From NCBI GenBank assembly GCA_003202005.1, contig QJJF01000008.1, positions 167,609 through 231,608 of the forward strand: DNA of 64,000 nucleotides, written 5' to 3'. The translations under genes and the position numbers were made by a program. The notes beneath the pieces were generated by a model. The model did not search any database, was not told the DNA's origin, and saw only the letters and a list, made by a program, of their open reading frames with translations. Within the stretch, counting starts at the first letter, position 1. Each line of letters opens with the position of its first letter. Of this stretch, positions 25,001-33,182 are shown in pieces. The stretch comes from Williamsia faeni. GTDB taxonomy: Bacteria > Actinomycetota > Actinomycetes > Mycobacteriales > Mycobacteriaceae.

Positions 25001-26061
25001 ATGCGGCTGCGGCGGCGATGGAGGATCCGCGGACCGCTGACGTGACAGTGGACGAGTGGGCTCAGGTGTATTACGCATCGATGCCCAAGCTGTCGTCGAC
25101 ATCGACGTTTCGCGACGCTCAAGCAGCAGTGGTCAGCAGCGCCAAGTCGCAAGGGTTCACCCCGACCGAGATCGAAGCCCTCCAGGATGCCTTCGATTGT
25201 GCCGGGATCTCGGCTAATTCGTGCTCACCCGGGCCATCCGAGCCGGTCTTAACGACCCATTACACCGTGCTCGATCGTCCCGGCGCACCGGTGACCGTTG
25301 TGAATGACGACGGCACCGAGACCAACTACTATCCCGACGCCGACGGTATCGTTCGTATCCCATCCACCGTACACACGGCGCTGGCGCGGCCCTACCGGGA
25401 TCACGAGGGTCAGTATCGGTACGCATTTGACTTCATCGAGCCAGACGGAACGGTCCATTCGCAGGACCCCATGCCGGATTGGGAACCGGCGCTGGCAGGA
25501 CCACAGCAATACATTACCGATGATTGCAGTGCCGACTGCGAAGCCGGAGGGCCGGTCATCGTCACCTGGCAAGTACTGCAAGGGAACTCATCGTACACGG
25601 AGACCTTCTATCCCGGACCCGACGGAATCGTACATGTTCCGGTCGTGGTCGCCAACGTGCCTACGGAGATCCTCTTCGTTCCCAATGGGACCCGCTACGA
25701 CCCGCAGTACCCGCCCTACGACCCTAATGGAATCTTCGGACCGCAAATGATCGATGGTCACCCTGTTAACCCTGGTCCTCCGCCGGTCGCCTATTTCTAC
25801 CCGGACGGACGACTGGTGACGTACCGGCCGGACGCTAATGGAGTCGTTCACCTTCCCGACATCGACCACCCCGGGATCGAAATCACTCTCACGCCCTCGA
25901 CCACGACCCCGAACACCTATGACATCTCACGGGGCCCCGATTTCGTCCCCGAAAATGGGACAACCTACGGAACGTCTGTGTCCTACGAGGAAATTCGCTG
26001 GGGAAACCTGGATCAGGAACACCTCTACCAGCACTACCAAGAGCACCACCAAGGCCTCTAG
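22057..26061 (+). CDS. Secreted M4-like (thermolysin-type) metallopeptidase with Ig-like domain
   Basis: A 1334-residue exported protein. ATG at 22057 follows GGAGGAGG. Residues ~10-31 form a signal peptide (KKFVAAGAVTVGLGAALAAG, cut near AGA-DD). A Thr/Ser/Glu-rich linker follows, then a mycobacterial-type VCBS/Ig-like unit (FAFFRRIQ..., LQISDPDDDPLTVEVIGAP, PDGIYVFTPN). The catalytic part shows HExxH in VGHEYTHTVMK (about residue 867) and the third ligand in NSLDEAYADIMGVL, the M4 family layout. The last ~300 residues carry degenerate repeats around YYPDADGIVRIP, FYPGPDGIVHVP and YRPDANGVVHLP, perhaps a surface-binding module. It is the first large gene inside the island and is convergent with mcrC. 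Substrate unknown; cell-surface action is inferred. Confidence 0.82.
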   Translation: MADPDTWLHAKKFVAAGAVTVGLGAALAAGSGVAGADDPLNADSSAATAQLEPDGSEAASDNDAESALPTDTDNAQTTTTGEPATSTEQSTTPATPTEQITTDVPDDAVPSTTVAPPQATSPDNTEGSGVTTTEAPTAPPNSRSADNDDEETESESQTFTTEQSSEASNIDTDAIPMTAKTSSATATSVHTAPKSAGTSLLVGFLAVFGLSPQAAGTSTTIATTNPIQDLAFAFFRRIQTNLDNGTPTVTAGEPTQDSDGLIGGTLQISDPDDDPLTVEVIGAPTNGSVSVNPDGIYVFTPNADLASQGGIDSFVVRVTETNADSHAHGFSGLANRIINTLTSGRAGLNDGSSATVTVPVTVVPTNHAPTIGTPPYTQTTDTATGVVTGQIVASDDDGDTLTYRLGNPVDSTIAVITIDPVTGAYVVSPTLRSRYLAFASGSTDTAVAFTVSVTDGSSTKYVDVNAPITPRDPALDGALGVEELRALIASGEVFVSENSDGTVRVLDGRFMDTAVHSEADAAIVFNRVADLLGAPSGFITTGNVSSQSISIPLSGGALNETYYRGTPTVNGVPVIGSDVVLVTDTATGEVKGLFSTYDTATRGISTTPTLSADDAEAIAARVMTAGYVDPANSATTAAFTAGLITESTLVVDATDKDAGPVPAWLVTVTGPEVYSSAEDTEIGRDPEKLVVSYLITAAGPNTGTIVGQSDSIDAADVAYVQESDLNGVTHNLFLLEADGSSLYGYWYADPARSIYVHTADQQAVFGIPTGGTELTNMHLIGGSSNADANPNAVSALTNVATAYDFYRTVLGYVPREGGKVGGVDTTKYIDVYLVDDYPLGTNAKYEAGHPRIVLTGGDEIALDAVGHEYTHTVMKVIRKDKDPTRSQSTEKNSLDEAYADIMGVLIDADANGQTKVTDFLLGEDETSCTWRTTEYGCAFRNLADPKSLNGTRSVYDFRTNYDERDTSNTTSAKYNNSTIFSHAAAAAMEDPRTADVTVDEWAQVYYASMPKLSSTSTFRDAQAAVVSSAKSQGFTPTEIEALQDAFDCAGISANSCSPGPSEPVLTTHYTVLDRPGAPVTVVNDDGTETNYYPDADGIVRIPSTVHTALARPYRDHEGQYRYAFDFIEPDGTVHSQDPMPDWEPALAGPQQYITDDCSADCEAGGPVIVTWQVLQGNSSYTETFYPGPDGIVHVPVVVANVPTEILFVPNGTRYDPQYPPYDPNGIFGPQMIDGHPVNPGPPPVAYFYPDGRLVTYRPDANGVVHLPDIDHPGIEITLTPSTTTPNTYDISRGPDFVPENGTTYGTSVSYEEIRWGNLDQEHLYQHYQEHHQGL

Positions 26062-26274
26062 CACCGACTCGCCAATGATGGTCGCCACCGCGGGACCACG
26101 TAGAGTAGCGGACTCTCGATTGACCACCCTGTCAGTTCGGAAACCTGAAAACCTGCTTCCCGCAAGGCAAGCGGCCATCTCACGAAGGTCCATCGCCACT
26201 CTTTCGGCCTGGGAGTCGAACGATGCTCGCACGGGCGGGGTCTATCCAACTCGTCCAGTTTGCTGAAACGGACG

Positions 26275-27480
26275 TCATAGCGACAGGGTTCGCAGGCCCT
26301 TGGCCGCTATGGCGATGTCGTCAGCGAGAACCTTGATCTCTCGCTCGACCTGTTCGGGAGGCCCACTCAGGTCCAGTGACCTTAGAACGAGTTTTGTGCC
26401 GACATTCCGCACAGTGACGCTGCTATTGCCGATTTCGGAGTCTTGGTGACGGCAGTAGATGAGGACTCCTTCAGGTAGATCCAACGCAGTCGTGTAAGCA
26501 AGCAGTTGATAGTAGTCCCCGCTCCGTCCGCGAGCGTCCTTGGTGAGCTTGTACTTGATGTCACCGACGTAGCAATAAGGGCCACCTGGCTTGCGAAAGA
26601 GCAGATCTGGCAGCATCGTCACCTGTCGCCCCGTGCCTAGATGGACAGCCGGTTCATCGACGACGTCGAGGCGGCCTCTCAGTTCCCGTCGCAATCGTTC
26701 AGTGACGAACCGCTGGAATAGATCGTTCATGTCGACCATGAACGACGATGCGGATGTAGTTCCCGAGGTGTCGGTGAGTGTGAGGTTCGCGAGGACGAGA
26801 CGCGCGAGTCCCAGCGCGGGTGCATAGTGCTGGTTCAGCCGAGTTAGCCTGATGTGATCGACGTTCTCGGGCCGCACTGTCTTGTCCGTGACCCCCTCAA
26901 GGGCGACGAGTTGTCGCATGAGTCGCTGCCGATCGGCTGGATCAACCCGGGGGACGCGGAGCGCCCGCTGGGTGGCGGCCCGCAGGACCCTGTTCTCCGA
27001 GATGTCCTCGGTGAAGTCGTCGTATGTGCACGCTAGCGGTGTGAGAACGCCTGCGCGCTTGAACTGCCCCGTCACATCAAGGCGGCCGCGTAGGGCGACC
27101 AGTGTTTCCTCCACGGTCTTGTATGACCGCAGGACTCCGCGAGCAAGTGTTGTTTCCAGGGTTCGCGCGAAGAATGCGATCACTGACGGAAGTAGGTCCG
27201 AAGAAGCGTCGTACTCGTATGCCTCCCGCCGCCAGGCGCTGTGCGGTAGTCCCGGCTCTAGAAGGAGAAACAGGTTCTCGGGGTTGATCTTTGGTCGGAT
27301 CAGGAGTTTGACATTGTCGACGACCAGTGTCCCGACGTATGACGTCGCCGTGACGCGCCACCGAGCAGCTGGTGCGGGAGCGACATTGACGAAACCGGTC
27401 AGCTGGAGTGACTCTGCTTGCGCGCGTGTCAGATCGAGGTCTCGAGACTCGTACTCCCTGAGAACCACCCCCGCGTCCAT
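26275..27480 (-). CDS. mcrC: McrC-like restriction subunit
   Basis: A 401-residue McrC-family protein, the nuclease partner of McrB in type IV modification-dependent restriction. N-terminal beta-rich region (LTGFVNVAPAPAARWRVTAT, VGTLVVDNVKLLIRPKI) and central ALRGRLDVTGQFKRA are typical. The C-terminal PD-(D/E)xK nuclease is visible as TMLPDLLFRK...YVGDIKYKL followed by YYQLLAYTTALDLPEGVLIY. Its ATG overlaps the mcrB stop (TGATG), so expression is coupled. It presumably cleaves modified phage or foreign DNA once assembled on the McrB motor. Confidence 0.9.
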   Translation of the reverse strand: MDAGVVLREYESRDLDLTRAQAESLQLTGFVNVAPAPAARWRVTATSYVGTLVVDNVKLLIRPKINPENLFLLLEPGLPHSAWRREAYEYDASSDLLPSVIAFFARTLETTLARGVLRSYKTVEETLVALRGRLDVTGQFKRAGVLTPLACTYDDFTEDISENRVLRAATQRALRVPRVDPADRQRLMRQLVALEGVTDKTVRPENVDHIRLTRLNQHYAPALGLARLVLANLTLTDTSGTTSASSFMVDMNDLFQRFVTERLRRELRGRLDVVDEPAVHLGTGRQVTMLPDLLFRKPGGPYCYVGDIKYKLTKDARGRSGDYYQLLAYTTALDLPEGVLIYCRHQDSEIGNSSVTVRNVGTKLVLRSLDLSGPPEQVEREIKVLADDIAIAAKGLRTLSL

Positions 27481-30233
27481 CAGTTCCCCGGCTCGTCGCC
27501 GCCTGAATTCTCACTGACCGACTCGCCTGCCAAGTAGTTGAAACGCTCCCACACTTGATCGAATCGAAAATAGTCGATCCGCTGCGCGTCGCCGAAAAAC
27601 TGGTCTTCGATAAAAGGCTCGATGTCGTACGCCCAGATACGTTGCAGCACAGCACGGTCTATTCCATGCTTCATGAAGTGACTCGCACCGAGTTGTAGGT
27701 GGGGTCCACCGAGTTCACGTGCGAGCTCATCATTGACCTGGGCGACCACCTCACCCACCCAAGCCGGTTCGCCTTCGCGCTCAAGCCAGCGGGCGAGGAG
27801 TCCGGCTATCGGGCCGTGATTGGGGAAGAACGGGACGAAGTGAAATCGTCGTCGCAGTGCTGCGTCGACCAGGGCGATGGACCTGTCGGCTGTGTTCATC
27901 GTTCCGATGAACCAGATGTCCTTGGACAACTCGAACGGGTCATCGGGGCGATACAGGGTGCGCACAGGCGTGTCGCGGTACTCGAAGAGAAATAGCAACT
28001 CGCCGAGAACTTTTGGCAGATTCGCTCGGTTGATTTCGTCGATGATCATGAGGTGCCGGCGCCCCGGCGCGTCTGTGGCGCGGGCTGCCAACTCGGCGAG
28101 CGGACCACGTTGCAGCCGGTATGACATCAGACCGTCGGCGTTGGTCTCGGGCCGATAGCCCTCGAAGAAGTCCTCGTATGAAGTGGACGGATGGAACTGT
28201 ACGACGGGCCGTCGTGCAGCGTCGGGTACCAGTGCTTCGGCCAGCTTGCGGGCGAAGTAGGTCTTTCCGGTTCCAGGCGGGCCGTAAAACACGACCTGCC
28301 TCTTGTCCTTGAGCAGTGCCACGACGTCGTCGAGGAAGGCGCGGTCGACGAGTAACTCCTCGGCCAGATCATCGAGCGGATCGACCGGTGGCTCGGGGGG
28401 TTCGTCGTCGCGCTCGACGAACCAGTAGAGGAATTCGCCCATACCGAGGGGGTCGCCGGGGAAGAAGCGGTCGAGCCTGGCGCGCAGAGCATTGTTTGAG
28501 GCGACTTGGAGTTCGCCGCGTCCAGTGACGTCAGGTACCGCGATGCCCAGCAGCTTGAGCATCCGAAGCTTTCCCTTGGGACCGGTGTAGGGATAGGCGG
28601 TGATGAACTGCTCGGGATGAGTGATCGCGAGCATCTTCATCATCACCGACTCGCCGAATCCCTTGACGTGAAGCGCTGGGTCCTCCAGCGCTCGGTTGAT
28701 ACGTGTCGCCGGCGGATCGTCGCCCCAGCAGAGGTAGGTGAACGTGTTGATGATGCGCTGGTACTCGGCTTCGTCCGCGTCGCGGATGCTCGTATTGAGG
28801 ACCGACATCGGCCCGGTACCGCCGTAGCGTTGGGTGTTCCAGATCAGGCGGAGGTCGGCGCGGTCGACGATCGACAGTTCCTCGGGGTCGAGCATTTTGG
28901 CAAAATCCCGCCGGCTGGCCTGGTCCTGCTCATGGCGCGGCGTCGGGTACTCCGTGGTGGTTTTGAACTCCTTGACCATTGTGGCCAAGCCGTCGTCTTC
29001 CGCTGTCGCGGTGATGGTGTCGCCGTTGAGTTCGGCCATCAGTCCCGCGACGTCGCGGGCCGTTCGGAGTATTTCGGACGGCAGATCCAGCGACGCGAGC
29101 GCTCCACGGTCAAACCAGCGTGCATAGATCAACTCACCTGAGCCACCGCCGGTGAATCCGACATCCCGGCCTACGCGTGACATCCTCCCCGCGAGGATCT
29201 CATAGCCGGGCAAAGGCTGATTCTCGATAACGCTGACGGCGCGATCGGTCGAGCCCGAATCGGCGTCAGGGTAGGGGCGCAGCCCCATCGCGAGGCCGTT
29301 CGCGTTGAGCCAGATGCGAACCGCCAGACCGTAAGTGCCCGGCACTCGCCAATCGGCCCAGAGGTCTCCGCGCGGCCAGACAGCGTCCCACATCACGCCC
29401 GGCTTATGTGCCTTGAGGGTGCGACCTGCGGCCTCGGCGACTGATCGCTCCAGGGCTGTGCCGATGTGCTGTGCCACGGCCACCAGCGCGGACGCGTTCT
29501 CGCGGTACCGCTCAGGATCATCGCCCCGGTCCTTCGCACCTACGCGGAGAGCCGCGCGGTCACAGAGAACTTCGTCAACGAAGACCGGCCGCTCGTCCGC
29601 CCACCACGCGGCAACCTGCTCGAAGCGAAGCGGATCACCGTCGAGCTCGGTTGCACACCGATAAAGCTCGTCGTACCTTTCCCCCTGGTCGTCGAAATCC
29701 GAGATTCCGGTGACGAAACTCATGTACTCGGTTGACTTCGGCCACGCGACCGGCCACATGGTCGGGTCGTCGAGCCCCCAATAGTAGGAGGCGACGAACG
29801 GCGCCCGCTTGGGACTTGGGTGCGCACCAACGCGGATCTCTTGCAGGTACTCGGCGAGTAGTCGGATCTTGCGGATGGCGTCGGCGCGATCATGTGGCGT
29901 CGACAAGGCGTCGAGCAGGACGGTCACAGCACTGTCCGGGTCGGGTGACATCTTGTTGATCTGGTTGATGATCATCTGCCCGGCGGTACCGCTGTATCCG
30001 GACTCGAAGTTTCGGACCCAGCGGTCAGTGTCGGCTTGAAATGTGCTCAAATCTCGGGACCGGCTGAGCGCATCGAGGAAAGCGCGCGATTCAGGCGCAT
30101 GCGGGGTGATTCGTCGCTCTCGCCAGGAGATGTCGGACTGGTCGACCGTTTCATTGAACCGTGAAATGTGCGCTTTGTGCCATCGTTGCCGAAACTCGCG
30201 CTCGCGGACGTCTGAGACCTCACCGTTGGTCAT
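27480..30233 (-). CDS. mcrB: McrB-like AAA+ GTPase
   Basis: A 917-residue AAA+ protein with the McrB signature set: Walker A VVFYGPPGTGKTYFARKLAE (about residue 655), Walker B LMIIDEINRANLPKVLGELL, and the family-specific MNTADRSIALVDAALRRRF. The first ~600 residues are the specificity part and do not resemble the E. coli 5-methylcytosine-binding domain; no reader domain could be named. The start has an excellent GGGGAGGAGG site. With mcrC it forms a two-gene minus-strand operon, divergent from the nucleotidyltransferase-like gene. The kind of modified base recognised is unknown. Confidence 0.9.
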   Translation of the reverse strand: MTNGEVSDVREREFRQRWHKAHISRFNETVDQSDISWRERRITPHAPESRAFLDALSRSRDLSTFQADTDRWVRNFESGYSGTAGQMIINQINKMSPDPDSAVTVLLDALSTPHDRADAIRKIRLLAEYLQEIRVGAHPSPKRAPFVASYYWGLDDPTMWPVAWPKSTEYMSFVTGISDFDDQGERYDELYRCATELDGDPLRFEQVAAWWADERPVFVDEVLCDRAALRVGAKDRGDDPERYRENASALVAVAQHIGTALERSVAEAAGRTLKAHKPGVMWDAVWPRGDLWADWRVPGTYGLAVRIWLNANGLAMGLRPYPDADSGSTDRAVSVIENQPLPGYEILAGRMSRVGRDVGFTGGGSGELIYARWFDRGALASLDLPSEILRTARDVAGLMAELNGDTITATAEDDGLATMVKEFKTTTEYPTPRHEQDQASRRDFAKMLDPEELSIVDRADLRLIWNTQRYGGTGPMSVLNTSIRDADEAEYQRIINTFTYLCWGDDPPATRINRALEDPALHVKGFGESVMMKMLAITHPEQFITAYPYTGPKGKLRMLKLLGIAVPDVTGRGELQVASNNALRARLDRFFPGDPLGMGEFLYWFVERDDEPPEPPVDPLDDLAEELLVDRAFLDDVVALLKDKRQVVFYGPPGTGKTYFARKLAEALVPDAARRPVVQFHPSTSYEDFFEGYRPETNADGLMSYRLQRGPLAELAARATDAPGRRHLMIIDEINRANLPKVLGELLFLFEYRDTPVRTLYRPDDPFELSKDIWFIGTMNTADRSIALVDAALRRRFHFVPFFPNHGPIAGLLARWLEREGEPAWVGEVVAQVNDELARELGGPHLQLGASHFMKHGIDRAVLQRIWAYDIEPFIEDQFFGDAQRIDYFRFDQVWERFNYLAGESVSENSGGDEPGN

Positions 30234-30404
30234 AGCTACCTCCTCCCCTCGTCGAGCGTAGCGGTTGACGCCCGGCCTGAGATGGTTAATCAGGGAAGAC
30301 CGCGGTGGCGAAACTCAATCAGCCTCCAAGCCCTAACCGTCACATCTACGAGTCAGATCTGGCTTTACATCCGAAAGCCGGGGAATCTGGACGAAGGTGG
30401 AGTG

Positions 30405-30965
30405 ATGGGATTCGATGAAGTATCAGAACGGTCGTACGAACGACTAACGGTCGAACATCTCGAGCGTCTTAGAGTTTCGGCTGTTGCAGAACGCGAGCGC
30501 ATGTTTAGACAGAACCCACGTCTTGAGGTGTATCGCAATCGGGTCGTACTTGTAGCGCTGTGCCAAGGTGCGGCGTGGCATTACCGTGACCCAACGGTTG
30601 GCGTCAAGGACTTCGATGTGTACACGTTCTACGCTGCACACCCAACTGAGAGGATGAATGAGCGCGCGAAAAGTCGGTTCGACTTCGGACGTTCGATCTT
30701 CGGCATCCACCCCGACGAGCTAAAGAAGAGACGCCCACGCAAGGGTAGGCACATTGATCTGATGCGCAAGCTCTTCAATGTGAAACGGGACGCAGACCCG
30801 ATCGAGGCTTTGCACGCCTATCTGAATGCGCAAGAGACTGACTCTGCCTACTTCATCGCGGAGAAGTCTGTCATAGGCCTGGAGCCGGAGAGTGTATTCG
30901 GTAGAATTCTGTGGCCACTTGCGAAAGTTGGCGTGTCCCCAGTAGATGAGTCCACGAAGTTTTAG
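30405..30965 (+). CDS. Nucleotidyltransferase-like protein, 3' end abutting an IS
   Basis: A 186-residue protein starting at ATG 30405 (GAAGGTGG upstream). The segment VLVALCQGAAWHYRDPTVGV followed by KDFDVYTFYA has the G-x-A...DxD layout of minimal nucleotidyltransferases, with a later GRHIDLM that could supply the third acidic residue. The last ~10 residues (VSPVDESTKF) are encoded by the left inverted repeat of the IS3 element, so the native C-terminus may have been replaced by insertion. Divergent from McrBC. Possible toxin or defence accessory; the fold call is tentative. Confidence 0.5.
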   Translation: MGFDEVSERSYERLTVEHLERLRVSAVAERERMFRQNPRLEVYRNRVVLVALCQGAAWHYRDPTVGVKDFDVYTFYAAHPTERMNERAKSRFDFGRSIFGIHPDELKKRRPRKGRHIDLMRKLFNVKRDADPIEALHAYLNAQETDSAYFIAEKSVIGLEPESVFGRILWPLAKVGVSPVDESTKF

Positions 30966-31000
30966 AGTCTTTGTTGCCCCGACCTGGGGTTGGAAGGACG

Positions 31001-31291
31001 ATGGACATCATGGCTGGACGGAAACGGCACTCCGCGGAGCAGATCGTGCGCAAGTTGCGCCAGGGCGACGAGCTGGAGGCGGCCGGAAAGACCTCTGAGG
31101 AGATCGCTGCGGAGCTCGAGGTGTCGGTGGCGACGTTGTTCAACTGGCGCCGCCAGTACGGCGGCATGGACACCGACGCAGCCAAGGAACTCAAAGAGCT
31201 CCGCGAACAGAACAGCAGACTCAAACGCCTACTCGCCGACGCCGAGCTCGAGAAGGACGCCCTGCGCGAGGTGGCCAAGGGAAAATTCTAG
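31001..31291 (+). CDS. IS3-family transposase OrfA
   Basis: A 96-residue OrfA with the helix-turn-helix (TSEEIAAELEVSVATLFNWR) and a leucine-zipper-like coiled coil (LKELREQNSRLKRLLADAEL). ATG 31001 follows GGAAGG. The frame ends at TAG 31289-31291 just after GGGAAAATTC. A -1 slip on the A4 run at 31282-31285 would join it to OrfB (...KGK-ILGPAAKRR), as in other IS3 elements. Confidence 0.9.
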   Translation: MDIMAGRKRHSAEQIVRKLRQGDELEAAGKTSEEIAAELEVSVATLFNWRRQYGGMDTDAAKELKELREQNSRLKRLLADAELEKDALREVAKGKF

Positions 31292-31320
31292 GCCCAGCTG
31301 CCAAACGCCGCGCCGTCGAC

Positions 31321-32154
31321 ATGCTCGTCACCACGATGGGCATGTCGAAACGATTGGCGTGCAAAGCTGTTGGGCTTGCCCGCTCCACCTACAGTCGTAC
31401 CCCAATCGCGCAGACTCCCACCGACCCAGATGCTGAATTGCGGGCCTGGCTGCGCACCTATGCCACCAAGCATCCGGTCCATGGGTTCCGGCGGGCCTGG
31501 GCGGCACTGCGGTATGACGAGCACCGCGAAGTGAACAAGAAGAAAGTTCACCGCCTCTGGAAGGAGGAAGGTCTGCAGGTCCGCATCAACCACCCCCGCA
31601 AACGGGCCGGCCAATCCTCGGTGCCGTTCGTCGATGCTGATGCACCGAAGGTGGTGTGGGCTATGGACTTTCAGTTCGACTCCACCGTCGACGGCAAGGC
31701 CATCAAGATCGCGTCGATGATCGACGAACACACCCGCCTGTCGGTGCTGAACATCGTCGAGCGTTCGATCACGAGCGACCGGTTGGTCGTCGAGTTGGGC
31801 AAGGCGTTCGCGCTGTGGGGTGGGCCGCCGCAGGTGTTGCGGATGGACAACGGACCGGAGTTCATTTCGCATGCGCTGCAACAGTTCTGCGACACGAAGG
31901 TAGGTATCTCCTACATCCCTCCGGGCACGCCGTGGAACAACGGGCACATCGAATCGTTCAACAATCGCCTACGAAAGGAATGCCTCAACCGCAACCACTG
32001 GACCAACCTCCTCGAGGCCCGCGTGGTCATCGAGGATTTCAAAGACGACCACAACCACCGACACCGGCACTCATCACTCGGCTACATGACGCCGGCCGAG
32101 TATGCTGCCCAATGCACCCACACCCACCATCCCGTGGAGTGCGAGATCGACTGA
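31321..32154 (+). CDS. IS3-family transposase OrfB (DDE catalytic part)
   Basis: Integrase-core transposase with the DDE triad: D in VWAMDFQFDSTVDG, D in VLRMDNGPEFISH, and E in NNGHIESFNNRLRKECLN with the following Arg/Lys. The upstream HTH_21-like part (AWLRTYATKHPVHGFRRAW) and the end motif RHSSLGYMTPAEYAAQ are intact. It is probably made mainly as an OrfAB fusion by -1 frameshifting; 31321 is the first ATG in this phase. The element looks potentially active. Confidence 0.92.
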   Translation: MLVTTMGMSKRLACKAVGLARSTYSRTPIAQTPTDPDAELRAWLRTYATKHPVHGFRRAWAALRYDEHREVNKKKVHRLWKEEGLQVRINHPRKRAGQSSVPFVDADAPKVVWAMDFQFDSTVDGKAIKIASMIDEHTRLSVLNIVERSITSDRLVVELGKAFALWGGPPQVLRMDNGPEFISHALQQFCDTKVGISYIPPGTPWNNGHIESFNNRLRKECLNRNHWTNLLEARVVIEDFKDDHNHRHRHSSLGYMTPAEYAAQCTHTHHPVECEID

Positions 32155-32428
32155 ATCAATCACCCGTGGCTCTACAACCACGTGGCCCGACTATCGGGGA
32201 CCTGCCAAAGTCGCCAATCGGACTGATTCGCAATCTCCGATGCTACAATTGTGACCAATTAGAACCTCATGCAAACTACCGTATTCACGGTAGCGGTCAG
32301 CAGTCTGACGTTTTTCGGGTCCCCGATACATAGATCACCCGACGGCCAGTGAGGGAGACTAATAAGCTGCTGGTTCCTGACTGCGGCGCCGAACGACCAG
32401 GATCGGGTGCCAGATTGCTGCGGCGCCA

Positions 32429-32650
32429 CGGATCCACGATCTGCGCCAAACGCTGTGACCGTGCTGATGAACTGGTACCGCGACGGCGAGAACGTCGCCG
32501 CTTGCCCTACCTGGCTCTCCCCCGCATCGGCCACCGCTACCCGCGATCGACCATTGGTACTATCATCGGCTCCAAAACTGTTGGCCATCAGGAACTCTCG
32601 TCTCGATCAGCTAGCAATCGAGTGCCGTCACTACTGCCATCGCACCAACG
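32429..32650 (+). pseudogene. Tyrosine recombinase (integrase) C-terminal remnant
   Basis: One frame reads RIHDLRQTL, the degenerate form of the catalytic HDLRHTF box. After a frameshift the adjacent frame continues AVTVLMNWYRDGENVAA..., then LSSAPKLLAI...RLDQLA. This matches the C-terminal half of plasmid/transposon-type tyrosine recombinases. At least two frameshifts, and the catalytic His is changed to Gln, so it is dead. Confidence 0.65.
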
Positions 32651-32725
32651 ATGAAGGCGTTCTTCAGCGAAGGGATTACTACTGAACGCGCGCGAGCACC
32701 TTGGCTGGCAGTTCCGCATGTACTT

Positions 32726-32862
32726 GGCGAGAATGTAGCGTGCGGGAAGTCGAAGAGGCGATCTACCGGTTGGACAGTGTCGCAGAAGCAGCCGTCTTCG
32801 GTGTACCCCTTCCGGAGTCGGTCGAAGCCGTCGCCCGGTGGTTGTGCCGAAAGACGGAGTGA
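32726..32862 (+). pseudogene. Acyl-CoA synthetase (ANL family) C-terminal remnant
   Basis: GENVA in one frame continues, after a 1-base shift, as REVEEAIYRLDSVAEAAVFG followed by VPLPESVEAVAR and a stop. This is the hinge/C-terminal motif of AMP-forming acyl-CoA synthetases. Only about 45 codons remain. Not part of any intact gene in the window. Confidence 0.65.
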
Positions 32863-32903
32863 CGATCACATCCGAACCTGCGAACCTACTATCAAGAGTC
32901 TTC

Positions 32904-32931
32904 GGCAGGTCCCCGACTATAGGGGCCTGCC
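32904..32931. repeat. Hairpin resembling the IS3 right end
   Basis: GGCAGGTCCCC and GGGGCCTGCC pair around GACTATA. In reverse complement the IS right end (32193-32207) begins with the same GGCAGGTCCCCGA, so this is an inverted near-copy 700 bp away. It may be a leftover end of a related IS, or a hairpin element that such an IS end mimics. Bases 32932-33182 contain nothing else recognisable. Confidence 0.4.
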
Positions 32932-33182
32932 AGGGGGTCGTACGACTTGGCGTTCGTCGGTGACGGCACATTTACCCGCCAGAGATGCCTGGCGAGGTGG
33001 TGTTCGAGGGCGCGTCTGGTGTACTGAGCTGTGTTGCCTTCGGTGATCTTCTTTCGTCGTAGATCCGGCCATCGCTGCCGGCCATTCGGATCTGGACCAT
33101 CTCGATGGTGTAGAACACAGGCGGGCCCTATCACATTCCATTTCCACCGCGAGCCATCTGAGATGGGCCGATTCCGCCCGCC

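Larger units (their letters stand above)
30934..32202 (+). mobile_element. IS3-family insertion sequence
   Basis: About 1.27 kb, bounded by imperfect inverted repeats. Left end from 30934 reads TGTCCCCAGTAGATGAGTCC then ACGAAGTTTTAGAG. The right end in reverse complement reads GGTCCCCGATAGTCGGGCCA then CGTGGTTGTAGAG. It encodes OrfA and OrfB in overlapping phases. Ends are set to within a few bases because TTGGC also matches outside them, and no clear target duplication is visible. Confidence 0.85.
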
